From Pseudomonas ovata (GTDB lineage Bacteria > Pseudomonadota > Gammaproteobacteria > Pseudomonadales > Pseudomonadaceae): a stretch of DNA of 49,528 bases. Shown piece by piece: positions 1 through 9,050 of this stretch. Made by a program: the position numbers and the translations under genes. The notes beneath the pieces are model-generated. The model made no database searches. It was not told where the DNA came from and was given only the letters and a program-made list of their open reading frames with translations. The stretch covers positions 1-49,528 of the forward strand of contig NZ_QFFU01000036.1 of NCBI RefSeq assembly GCF_003131185.1. Reading direction: 5' to 3'. How positions within the stretch are numbered: position 1 is the first letter of the stretch; every line of letters starts with the position of its first letter.

Positions 1-3000
1 ACCTACGTGGCCGGGCAGAACCTCGACTTCACGGTCAACTTCAGCGAGACCGTGACGGTGGATACGACAAGTGGTGTGCCGCGTATTGCCGTCACCCTGG
101 ACACCGGTGGCACCGTGTACGCCGACTATGTGTCGGGCTCTGGCAGTAACGCCTTGGTGTTCCGTTTGACTGCCGCCAGCGGACAGTTGGACAGCAACGG
201 CATCACTTTGGGGAGCAGCCTCGACCTTAATGGCAGCCGCATCACCGACCTGGCCGGCAACAGCAGCGCCGCCGGACTCAACGGCGTGGCCAGCACGGCC
301 GGTGTGAATATCGATGGCGTGGTTCCGACTGTGCTCAGTGTCGGCACCCCAGTAGCCGATCTGTATAACGCCGGCGATGTGCTGACCTTTACCGTCAAGG
401 CCAGTGAAGCCCTGCAAACCGGCACACCGGCACCACGGCTGGCACTCGATGTGGGCGGTGTGAGCCGTTACGCCACGTATGTCTCCGGCAGCGGCAGCGA
501 CACGCTGGTGTTCCAGTACGTGGTGCAGGCCGGTGATACCGACAGCAACGGCATCGCGATGGGCCGCCTGGACCTGCGCGGTGGCGCGCTGACCGACGTG
601 GCCGGCAACAACCTGAACCTGACCCTGAACAACATCGGCGACCTGACCGGCGTATTGGTGGACACCACGGCACCGACCGCCAATAGTATCGCTCTGGTCG
701 ATACCAATCCGACCACCAGCAGCACGGTCAACTACACCGTGACCTTCAGCGAGGCCGTCAGCGGCGTGGACAGCGGCGACTTCGCGCTGGCTTTTACCGG
801 CGGTGTCAGCGGCCGTATCGCCTCGGTCACCCAGGTCGATGCACGGACTTACCGTGTGCAGGTTGACAGCCTGACCGGCAACGGCAGCGTGCGCCTGGAC
901 CTCAATAGCAGCGGCACTGGCATCGTCGATGCCGCCGGCAACACCATCACCGGCGGCCTGACAGGCGCCAGCTATACCATTGATCGCGTGGCGCCTGGCG
1001 TTGTCAGTGTTGATGTACCCGCTAACGGTACCTACGTGGCCGGGCAGAACCTCGACTTCACGGTCAACTTCAGCGAGACCGTGACGGTGGATACGACAAG
1101 TGGGGCGCCGCGTATTGCCGTCACCCTGGACACCGGCGGCACCGTGTACGCCGACTATGTGTCGGGCTCTGGCACTAACGCCTTGGTGTTCCGTTTGACT
1201 GCCGCCAGCGGACAGTTGGACAGCAACGGCATCACTTTGGGGAGCAGCCTCGACCTTAATGGCAGCCGCATCACCGACCTGGCCGGCAACAGCAGCGCCG
1301 CCGGACTCAACGGCGTGGCCAGCACGGCCGGTGTGAATATCGATGGCGTGGTTCCGACTGTGCTCAGTGTCGGCACCCCAGTAGCCGATCTGTATAACGC
1401 CGGCGATGTGCTGACCTTTACCGTCAAGGCCAGTGAAGCCCTGCAAACCGGCACACCGGCACCACGGCTGGCACTCGATGTGGGCGGTGTGACCCGTTAC
1501 GCCACGTATGTCTCCGGCAGCGGCAGCGACACGCTGGTGTTCCAGTACGTGGTGCAGGCCGGTGATACCGACAGCAACGGCATCGTGTTGGGCAGCCTGG
1601 ACCTGCGCGGTGGCGCGCTGGCCGACGTGGCCGGCAACAACCTGAACCTGACCCTGAACAACATCGGCGACCTGACCGGTGTGCAGGTCGACACCACGGC
1701 ACCAACCGCCAATAGCATCGCTCTGGTCGATACCAATCCGACCACCAGCAGTACGGTCAACTACACCGTGACCTTCAGCGAGGCCGTCAGCGGCGTGGAC
1801 AGCGGAGACTTCGCGCTGGCTTTTACCGGCGGTGTCAGCGGTCGTATCGCCTCGGTCACCCAGGTCGATGCACGGACTTACCGTGTGCAGGTTGACAGCC
1901 TGACCGGCAACGGCAGCGTGCGCCTGGACCTCAATAGCAGCGGCACTGGCATCGTCGATGCCGCCGGCAACACCATCACCGGCGGCCTGACAGGCGCCAG
2001 CTATACCATTGATCGCGTGGCGCCTGGCGTTGTCAGTGTTGATGTACCCGCTAACGGCACCTACGTGGCCGGGCAGAACCTCGACTTCACGGTCAACTTC
2101 AGCGAGACCGTGACGGTGGATACGACAAGTGGGGCGCCGCGTATTGCCGTCACCCTGGACACCGGCGGCACCGTGTACGCCGACTATGTGTCGGGCTCTG
2201 GCACTAACGCCTTGGTGTTCCGTTTGACTGCCGCCAGCGGACAGTTGGACAGCAACGGCATCACTTTGGGGAGCAGCCTCGACCTTAATGGCAGCCGCAT
2301 CACCGACCTGGCCGGCAACAGCAGCGCCGCCGGACTCAACGGCGTGGCCAGCACGGCCGGTGTGAATATCGATGGCGTGGTTCCGACTGTGCTCAGTGTC
2401 GGCACCCCAGTAGCCGATCTGTATAACGCCGGCGATGTGCTGACCTTTACCGTCAAGGCCAGTGAAGCCCTGCAAACCGGCACACCGGCACCACGGCTGG
2501 CACTCGATGTGGGCGGTGTGAGCCGTTACGCCACGTATGTCTCCGGCAGCGGCAGCGACACGCTGGTGTTCCAGTACGTGGTGCAGGCCGGTGATACCGA
2601 CAGCAACGGCATCGCGATGGGCCGCCTGGACCTGCGCGGTGGCGCGCTGGCCGACGTGGCCGGCAACAACCTGAACCTGACCCTGAACAACATCGGCGAC
2701 CTGACCGGCGTATTGGTGGACACCACGGCACCGACCGCCAATAGTATCGCTCTGGTCGATACCAATCCGACCACCAGCAGCACGGTCAACTACACCGTGA
2801 CCTTCAGCGAGGCCGTCAGCGGCGTGGACAGCGGCGACTTCGCGCTGGCTTTTACCGGCGGTGTCAGCGGCCGTATCGCCTCGGTCACCCAGGTCGATGC
2901 ACGGACTTACCGTGTGCAGGTTGACAGCCTGACCGGCAACGGCAGCGTGCGCCTGGACCTCAATAGCAGCGGCACTGGCATCGTCGATGCCGCCGGCAAC

Positions 3001-3087
3001 ACCATCACCGGCGGCCTGACAGGCGCCAGCTATACCATTGATCGCGTGGCGCCAGCGGTCACCGGTGTGGCCGTTCCGGCCAACGGC
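1..3087 (+). repeat. Three tandem, nearly identical 1029-bp coding units
   Basis: The string CCTACGTGGCCGGGCAG begins at 2, 1031 and 2060, and a slightly changed copy begins at 3089. The period is therefore exactly 1029 bp (343 codons), which is one A-B-C triplet of Ig-like domains. The first three copies differ at only a few codons. For example copies 1 and 3 have IAMGRLDL where copy 2 has IVLGSLDL. Later copies (from 3089, 4805 and 5843) are clearly diverged. The near identity points to recent duplication or gene conversion. Copy number could also be wrong in an assembly from short reads. Confidence 0.9.
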
Positions 3088-6000
3088 ACCTATGTAGCCG
3101 GGCAGAACCTCGACTTCACGGTCAACTTCAGTGAAGCGGTGCAGGTGGATACCACAGGCGGCACTCCACGCATCGAGGTGACCCTCGACACCGGCGGTAC
3201 CGCGTATGCGACCTACTTGTCCGGCGCCGGCACCGATACCCTGGTGTTCCGCCTGACTGTCGCCAGCGGCCAGCTGGATACCACCGGCATCAGTGTCGGC
3301 AACAGCTTCCAGCTCAATGGCGGGGCAGTCCGTGACAGCGTCGGCAACAATGTCGCTACCGCCCTCAACGGGCTGGGCGATACCTCGGGTGTACGGGTTG
3401 ACGCCGCAGTACCGGGGGTGGACTCGGTCGGCCTGCCGGCTGACGGCAGCTACAAGGCCGGCGATGTCCTCAGCTTTACCGTCAATACCAGCGAAGCCGT
3501 GGTGGTCGACACTGCCACCGGTACGCCGCGCCTGGTGCTCAGCGCAGGCGGTGTGACCCGCTATGCCAGCTATGTTTCCGGCACCGCCAGTGGTGTGCTG
3601 GTGTTCCAGTACACCGTGCAGGCCGGCGACACCGCCGCCAGCGGCCTCGTGATAGGCACTACCCTGGACCTCAATGGTGGCAGCGTGCGCGATGCAGCCG
3701 GCAATGACCTGACGCTGAACCTCAATGGTTTGGGCAGTGCCGCCGGCGTGCTGATCGATACTTCGGCGCCGACGGCCAGCAGCCTGGTGCGGGTCGACGG
3801 CTCACCAGGCAGCAGCGGTTCGATCAGTTACACATTGACGTTCAGCGAGAACGTCAGCGGCGTGGATGCCTCGGACCTCAGCCTGTTTTTCACCGGCACC
3901 GCGTCCGCCAGCATTGCCAGCGTCACCCGGATTGATGGTCGAACCTACACTGTGGTAGTCAACGGCATCGCCGGCAGCGGCAGCCTGCGCCTGGACCTGA
4001 ATGGCAGCGGTACCGGCATCATGGATACTGCGGGCAATGCCATCGTCGGCGGCCTGACCGGCGCCAGCTACAGCATCGATCAGGTCGCGCCCGGCGTGGT
4101 TGATGTCGATGTGCCGGCTGATGGCAGCTACAAGGCCGGTGATGTCTTGAGCTTTACCGTCAACACCGGCGAAGGCGTGGTGGTCGATACCGGCACCGGT
4201 ACGCCGCGCCTGGTGCTGAGCGTGGGCGGGGTCACCCACTATGCCAGCTATGTTTCCGGCGCCGCCAGTGGCGCACTGGTGTTCCAGTACACCGTGCAGG
4301 CCGGCGACACCGCCGCCAGCGGCTTGGTGGTCGGCACTACCCTGGACCTCAATGGCGGCAGCGTGCGTGATGCGGCCGGCAATAACCTGGCGCTGGCCCT
4401 CAATGGCCTGGACAGTACCGCTGGCGTGCGGGTGGACACCACGGCGCCGACGGCCAGCGGCATCGTTCTGGTCGATCCGACACCGGCCAACAGCAGCACG
4501 GTCAGCTTTACCGTGACCTTCAGCGAGAACGTCAGCGGCGTCGATGTCTCTGATCTCGGCCTGTTCTTCACCGGCACTGCGGCCGGTAGCATTGCCAGCG
4601 TCACCCAGGTGGATGGTCGTACCTACACCGTAGCGGTCAATGGCATCGGCGGCAGCGGCAGTCTGCGTCTGGACCTCAATGCCAGTGGCACCGGCATCAA
4701 TGACGCAGCAGGCAACGCGCTCACGGGCGGCCTGACGGGCGCCAGCTACAGTGTTGATCGTGTCGCACCCGCGATCACCAGCGTGGCCGTTCCGGCCGGT
4801 GGCACCTATGTGGCCGGGCAGAATCTGGACTTCATGGTCAACTTCAGTGAAACGGTGCAGGTGAATACCACCGGTGGCATTCCACGCCTCGAAGTGACCC
4901 TCGACACCGGTGGCACAGCTTACGCGACCTACCTGTCCGGTAGCGGCACCAATGCCTTGGTATTTCGCCTGACCGTTGCCAGTGGTCAGCTTGACACCAA
5001 TGGCATCAGCGTCGGCAACAGCCTCCAGCTCAATGGCTCGACCCTGCGTGATGCGATCGGCAACAACGTCGCCACCGTCCTGAACGGGCTGCCGGACACG
5101 TCACAGGTACGCATCGATGCCATGGTGCCGACTGTCACCACCGTGGGGCTGCCGACAGCAGGGGCCTATAACACCGGCGATGTGTTGCGCTTTACCGTCA
5201 ACGTCAGCGAGACAGTCAACGTCGATACCAGCACCGGCACCCCGCGTGTCGCGCTGACCCTTGGCGGCGTGACCCGTTATGCCACCTATGTGTCCGGCTC
5301 CGGCAGCAATGCGCTGGTATTCGAGTACACCGTGCAGGCTGGCAACAACGCCGCTGGCGGCATTGGCTTGCCAGGTACGCTCGACCTCAACGGCGGCGCC
5401 GTGCGTGACGCGGCGGGCAATGCGCTGAACCTGGCCCTGAATACGCCTGGCGTGGTGGGCGGTGTGGTGATCGATACCGTGGCCCCTCAGGTCAGCGATA
5501 TCGTGCGCGTCGACCTGAGCCCGACCAGTAGCGGCTCGGTGCGCTACACCGTGACCTTCGACGAGAGCGTTTCCGGTGTCGACAACGCGGACTTCGCGCT
5601 GGTCTTCAGCGGCTCGGCCAGTGGCCGGATTGCCTCGGTGGAGCAGGTCAACGGCCGCACCTACCTCATTGTCGTTGACAACCTGAGCGGCGTCGGCAAT
5701 GTGCGCCTGGACCTGAACAGCAGTGCAACCGGCATTGTCGACGCGGCGGGCAACCTGCTCACCGGCGGCCTGCAAGGCAGCAGCTACAGCATTGATCGCG
5801 TGGCGCCAAGTATCACCGGGGTGGACGTTCCGGCCAGCGGTACCTATGTGGCCGGCCAGAGCCTGAACTTCACCGTGCGTACCAATGAAGCGGTGCTGGT
5901 GGACAGCGGCGACGGTAATCCGCGCCTGGCGATCAGCCTCGACAACGGCACAGTGGTCTATGCCGACTACCTGTCCGGCTCGGGCGGCACAGCTCTGGTG

Positions 6001-7008
6001 TTCCGTCTCAACGTCACCAGCGGCATGGCTGGCAACACCACTTTTGCGGTGGCGCCGTCCATCGACCTTAATGGCGGCAGTATCCGAGATGCCCGTGGCA
6101 ACGACGCCAATATCGGTCTGAACAACGTCGGCGACACCCGCGGTATCCTCGTCGATGCCAGGGCACCACGTCCCTCCAGCATCGTGGTGGACGGCCCGGT
6201 ACAACCGGGCGCCAGTACGCTCACCTTCACCCTGACCTTTGACGAGGCCGTCAGCGGCGTCGACCTCAGCGACTTCAGCGTGATCAGTACCGGCAGTGCC
6301 AGTGGTGCGGTGCAAGCGGTCCAGCAGCTCGATGCCACGACTTACCGAGTCATTGTGGGCAACATGAGCGGAGCAGGTGCGCTGGCCTTGAGCCTGAGCG
6401 CGCTGAACAGCGGTATCCGCGACCAGGCCGGCAACGATCTGGCGCGGGGCTTCGACAGCGCACTGCAGACCATCCAGTCGCAGGATATTGGTGATCTCAA
6501 TTACCGGATCAATCCACCGGACACCCTCAACACGCCGCAAGCGGCAGTGGTGCAGCCACAAGTGCCGGGCTTGGTGGTCACTGACGCTGTGTCGCCACTG
6601 GTTGCTCCCGGCCTGTTCGACATCCGCACCGTGGGCGGCAACCTGCAGCCCCTGGGTACTATCTTTCTCGGCAATGGCAGCAGTGCGCCGAGCTTCATTG
6701 CTCAGGTATTTGGCAGCAGCGCGATCGGTAGCAGCCAAGGTGGCTTGGGTGGTAGGGAGGGCGGCCTGCTAGGTAGCAGTAGCACCTTTGCCAGCATTTT
6801 CAGCCGTGAGGTACCAGGCGTCAGCGAGATGAATGTGTTCGATGGCGACCAATGGAAGCAGAGCGACCTCAACCAGGGTGCGCGTGGTGTTTTCGGCGCA
6901 CCGACTCTGGGGCAACAACTGCAACAGATCAATGAAGCCGACCGGCGCCATGTGCGCGAGTTGGCCAAGGCCCTGGCTCAATCGGCACAGATCGGAAAGC
7001 GGGCATGA
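1..7008 (+). CDS. Giant Ig-like-repeat adhesin, 3' part (5' end outside window)
   Basis: The frame is open from base 1 to the TGA at 7006-7008, so the true start lies upstream. The product is a chain of about 19 Ig-like domains of 105-120 residues in three types. Type A begins like NGTYVAGQNLDFTVNFSE, type B like YNAGDVLTFTVKASE, and type C like STVNYTVTFSEAVSGVD. The order is ABC four times, then BC, ABC, AC. Each domain carries the LDLNG...D.AGN signature of bacterial Ig-like (Big) domains. The last ~174 codons (from about 6487) are not repeated. They hold a Gly/Ser-rich stretch and a charged helical tail. No RTX glycine-rich nonapeptides are visible in this part. Such proteins are surface or biofilm adhesins, usually exported by type I systems. 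The next gene encodes a TolC-type lipoprotein and the stop TGA overlaps an ATG, so the two are probably co-transcribed. The ligand is unknown. Confidence 0.85.
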   Translation, partial: TYVAGQNLDFTVNFSETVTVDTTSGVPRIAVTLDTGGTVYADYVSGSGSNALVFRLTAASGQLDSNGITLGSSLDLNGSRITDLAGNSSAAGLNGVASTAGVNIDGVVPTVLSVGTPVADLYNAGDVLTFTVKASEALQTGTPAPRLALDVGGVSRYATYVSGSGSDTLVFQYVVQAGDTDSNGIAMGRLDLRGGALTDVAGNNLNLTLNNIGDLTGVLVDTTAPTANSIALVDTNPTTSSTVNYTVTFSEAVSGVDSGDFALAFTGGVSGRIASVTQVDARTYRVQVDSLTGNGSVRLDLNSSGTGIVDAAGNTITGGLTGASYTIDRVAPGVVSVDVPANGTYVAGQNLDFTVNFSETVTVDTTSGAPRIAVTLDTGGTVYADYVSGSGTNALVFRLTAASGQLDSNGITLGSSLDLNGSRITDLAGNSSAAGLNGVASTAGVNIDGVVPTVLSVGTPVADLYNAGDVLTFTVKASEALQTGTPAPRLALDVGGVTRYATYVSGSGSDTLVFQYVVQAGDTDSNGIVLGSLDLRGGALADVAGNNLNLTLNNIGDLTGVQVDTTAPTANSIALVDTNPTTSSTVNYTVTFSEAVSGVDSGDFALAFTGGVSGRIASVTQVDARTYRVQVDSLTGNGSVRLDLNSSGTGIVDAAGNTITGGLTGASYTIDRVAPGVVSVDVPANGTYVAGQNLDFTVNFSETVTVDTTSGAPRIAVTLDTGGTVYADYVSGSGTNALVFRLTAASGQLDSNGITLGSSLDLNGSRITDLAGNSSAAGLNGVASTAGVNIDGVVPTVLSVGTPVADLYNAGDVLTFTVKASEALQTGTPAPRLALDVGGVSRYATYVSGSGSDTLVFQYVVQAGDTDSNGIAMGRLDLRGGALADVAGNNLNLTLNNIGDLTGVLVDTTAPTANSIALVDTNPTTSSTVNYTVTFSEAVSGVDSGDFALAFTGGVSGRIASVTQVDARTYRVQVDSLTGNGSVRLDLNSSGTGIVDAAGNTITGGLTGASYTIDRVAPAVTGVAVPANGTYVAGQNLDFTVNFSEAVQVDTTGGTPRIEVTLDTGGTAYATYLSGAGTDTLVFRLTVASGQLDTTGISVGNSFQLNGGAVRDSVGNNVATALNGLGDTSGVRVDAAVPGVDSVGLPADGSYKAGDVLSFTVNTSEAVVVDTATGTPRLVLSAGGVTRYASYVSGTASGVLVFQYTVQAGDTAASGLVIGTTLDLNGGSVRDAAGNDLTLNLNGLGSAAGVLIDTSAPTASSLVRVDGSPGSSGSISYTLTFSENVSGVDASDLSLFFTGTASASIASVTRIDGRTYTVVVNGIAGSGSLRLDLNGSGTGIMDTAGNAIVGGLTGASYSIDQVAPGVVDVDVPADGSYKAGDVLSFTVNTGEGVVVDTGTGTPRLVLSVGGVTHYASYVSGAASGALVFQYTVQAGDTAASGLVVGTTLDLNGGSVRDAAGNNLALALNGLDSTAGVRVDTTAPTASGIVLVDPTPANSSTVSFTVTFSENVSGVDVSDLGLFFTGTAAGSIASVTQVDGRTYTVAVNGIGGSGSLRLDLNASGTGINDAAGNALTGGLTGASYSVDRVAPAITSVAVPAGGTYVAGQNLDFMVNFSETVQVNTTGGIPRLEVTLDTGGTAYATYLSGSGTNALVFRLTVASGQLDTNGISVGNSLQLNGSTLRDAIGNNVATVLNGLPDTSQVRIDAMVPTVTTVGLPTAGAYNTGDVLRFTVNVSETVNVDTSTGTPRVALTLGGVTRYATYVSGSGSNALVFEYTVQAGNNAAGGIGLPGTLDLNGGAVRDAAGNALNLALNTPGVVGGVVIDTVAPQVSDIVRVDLSPTSSGSVRYTVTFDESVSGVDNADFALVFSGSASGRIASVEQVNGRTYLIVVDNLSGVGNVRLDLNSSATGIVDAAGNLLTGGLQGSSYSIDRVAPSITGVDVPASGTYVAGQSLNFTVRTNEAVLVDSGDGNPRLAISLDNGTVVYADYLSGSGGTALVFRLNVTSGMAGNTTFAVAPSIDLNGGSIRDARGNDANIGLNNVGDTRGILVDARAPRPSSIVVDGPVQPGASTLTFTLTFDEAVSGVDLSDFSVISTGSASGAVQAVQQLDATTYRVIVGNMSGAGALALSLSALNSGIRDQAGNDLARGFDSALQTIQSQDIGDLNYRINPPDTLNTPQAAVVQPQVPGLVVTDAVSPLVAPGLFDIRTVGGNLQPLGTIFLGNGSSAPSFIAQVFGSSAIGSSQGGLGGREGGLLGSSSTFASIFSREVPGVSEMNVFDGDQWKQSDLNQGARGVFGAPTLGQQLQQINEADRRHVRELAKALAQSAQIGKRA

Positions 7009-7058
7009 AAAACAGCACAACACTTGATACGCAGGCCATACCAGGGGGTGGCCCAAGG

Positions 7059-8534
7059 ATGAATAAAACTCACAAACTGTTTGCCGCGAGTCTGCTGACG
7101 CTGGCCATTGGCGGATGCGCCGTGACCAGCGAACCGATCGATCGCAGTGCCAGCGAGGCGCGAGCACGCACCGACCTGGCGACCATTTTCAAGGATCAGG
7201 AAGCCCTCAGCGGGCCGCTGACCCTGCATCAGGCCATGGCCCGTGCGGTGAAGTACAACCTCGAGGCGCGACTGAAAGTGATGGAAGAAGCCCTGGCCAA
7301 GCGTCAGGTCGATCTTTCCAGCTTCGACATGTTGCCGCGCATGGCGCTGGCTGCAGGCTACGCCGGACGCAGCAACGTCGGGGCGTCCAGCAGCCAGAGC
7401 ATCCTGACCAATACCCAGTCCCTGGAGCCCTCGACTTCGCAGGACCGCAATCGTGACGTCGCTGACCTGACCATGGTATGGAACGTGCTGGATTTCGGGG
7501 TCAGCTACGTCAGCGCCAAGCAGCAGGCTGACCAACGGTTGATCCTCCAGGAGCGCAAGCGCAAGGTCATTCACACCATCACCCAGGACGTGCGTTCGGC
7601 GTACTGGCGCGCGGTGGCGGCGCAGCGCCTGCTGAACCAGATTGACACCCTGATGGGGCGTATCGATCAGGCCCGTGACAACAGCCAGCGCATGAGCGCG
7701 GAGCGGGTCGGTGACCCGGTGCAGACCTTGAGCTACCAGCGTGCCCTGATCGAGGCCACCCGCCAGCTCGAGCAGCAGCGCCGCGCGCTGTCGCTGGCCA
7801 AGACCGAGCTGGCTGCGCTGGTCAATCTGCCACTGAACACCGACTTCAGTCTGGCACTGGAAGAGGGGTATGCAGTGCCGGTGTTCAAGGGTGACTTCGC
7901 TCAGCTGGAGCAGCATGCCCTGGCCAGTCGTCCGGAACTGCGCGAACAGGATTACCAGGCACGCATCAGTGCCGCCGAAACCCGCAAGGCCATGCTGCGC
8001 CTGCTGCCGGGCCTGGAGTTCTCGCTGGGCGGGCATTACGACAGCAACTCGTTCCTGACCAACCAGAGCTGGGCCGACTACGGCGTCAAGGTGACCTGGA
8101 ACCTGTTCAACGTGCTGTCCGCGCCGGCAGCGATCAAGGTTGCCGAGGCGGGCGAAGACGTCGCCACGGCGCGCCGGCAGGCCATGTCCATGGCGGTGCT
8201 GGCCCAGCTTTACGTGGCCAATGCCAACTACAAGGAAGCGGTGCGTCAGTTCCAGACCAGCGAAGAACTGGCGAAACTCGACGGGGAGATTGCCGTCCAG
8301 CTACGCAACCGTTACCAGACGCAGAACATCGGCGAGCTGGAGCTGATCCAGGGCGAGCTGAACAACCTGCAGACCCAGCTCAAGCGTGACCTGTCCTATG
8401 CCGAACTGCGCAATGCCTATGCACAGTTGCACGTCAGCTCAGGGGCGGATCCGCTGCCGGATAACCTGCCGGACGACAAACTGCAGACCATTGCCAATGC
8501 CTTGCAGAGCAGCGAGGCGGGCTGGGGGCGGTGA
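7059..8534 (+). CDS. TolC/OprM-family outer-membrane efflux lipoprotein
   Basis: The predicted protein of 491 residues is an outer-membrane channel of the OEP/TolC family, which forms the exit duct of type I secretion or efflux systems. The start at 7059 gives MNKTHKLFAASLLTLAIGGC, a lipoprotein signal with lipobox AIGGC and Cys20. A G-rich ribosome-binding sequence lies at about 7042-7050. An upstream in-frame ATG at 7005 overlaps the adhesin stop but would bury the signal peptide, so 7059 is preferred. Two long helical OEP repeats follow, with QQADQRLILQERKRKVIHTI in the first half and typical Ala/Gln/Leu-rich coiled-coil stretches. Coming directly after the giant adhesin, it is most likely that protein's export duct. 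The membrane fusion and ABC partners are not in the window and may lie upstream. Confidence 0.85.
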   Translation: MNKTHKLFAASLLTLAIGGCAVTSEPIDRSASEARARTDLATIFKDQEALSGPLTLHQAMARAVKYNLEARLKVMEEALAKRQVDLSSFDMLPRMALAAGYAGRSNVGASSSQSILTNTQSLEPSTSQDRNRDVADLTMVWNVLDFGVSYVSAKQQADQRLILQERKRKVIHTITQDVRSAYWRAVAAQRLLNQIDTLMGRIDQARDNSQRMSAERVGDPVQTLSYQRALIEATRQLEQQRRALSLAKTELAALVNLPLNTDFSLALEEGYAVPVFKGDFAQLEQHALASRPELREQDYQARISAAETRKAMLRLLPGLEFSLGGHYDSNSFLTNQSWADYGVKVTWNLFNVLSAPAAIKVAEAGEDVATARRQAMSMAVLAQLYVANANYKEAVRQFQTSEELAKLDGEIAVQLRNRYQTQNIGELELIQGELNNLQTQLKRDLSYAELRNAYAQLHVSSGADPLPDNLPDDKLQTIANALQSSEAGWGR

Positions 8535-9050
8535 GCATTGAGGCTCTTCAAGTAGCGGGCAAATCGCCCGCGCCATAACCGTTCCGATACCCGCGCGGAC
8601 CTTGGAGTCGCGGCTGCAATCATTGGCCGCGGGCTACTGCATCTATGCGCTGTACCCGCGCAGCCGGGGCTGGAGTGAATGGGCGGCGCCCGCCAGTTAT
8701 CACACGTAATCTCATGTCGAGTCCTTGTGGACCTGATCGCACATCAATGCTCGCTGTGTGACGCGTCTGGGACCACAGCGCATGCTGGGCATCGGCACCC
8801 AGCTGGCAGGTACGGCCGGGCTGACGCTGCTGGTGGCCGATTACACAATGGGGCGGGCTGACCAGCATGGTGCTGTGCCTGTGTGCCGGGTGGTGGGCTG
8901 TTGCGGGGAGGGGGGCCTGGTGATGTAGGGGTGTTCCCACTGTGCGCACCACCGTTCGTCGCTAATGACCCTACAAACGCCGGCTCCTTTTCAATTTTCC
9001 CTATGCCCAGCCGACGTAACCTTACAAATAGTGATTTCTGGAGGGGCTTC
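8535..9050. other. 516-bp gap with hairpin and a possible decayed MFS fragment
   Basis: No intact gene is seen here. At 8555-8571 there is a perfect GCGGGC/GCCCGC hairpin. Around 8760-8860 on the plus strand one frame reads TRLGPQRMLGIGTQLAGTAG followed by LTLLVA. This resembles the cytoplasmic loop plus membrane helix of a drug-resistance MFS transporter, and hydrophobic coding continues only after a frame change. It could be a relic of a transporter gene, but the match is short. The ribosome-binding site of the next gene (GGAGGGG, 9040-9046) ends the gap. Confidence 0.3.
8555..8571. terminator. Hairpin after the tolC-like gene
   Basis: GCGGGC (8555-8560), loop AAATC, then GCCCGC (8566-8571) form a perfect 6-bp stem 20 bases after the stop codon of the outer-membrane lipoprotein. 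There is no T-run after it. It may be a weak terminator or an mRNA-stabilising REP-like hairpin. Confidence 0.4.

Noticed and set aside
5101..6738. Long antisense open frame (545 codons) opposite the adhesin repeats, and shorter antisense frames repeated with 1029-bp spacing
   Set aside because: They mirror the codon pattern of the repeated adhesin gene and show no domain or ribosome-binding site; the sense strand encodes clear Ig-like domains.
1..7008. Regularly spaced repeats as a CRISPR array or VNTR
   Set aside because: The repeats are in-frame protein domains with a 1029-bp period, far longer than CRISPR repeats and without spacers.
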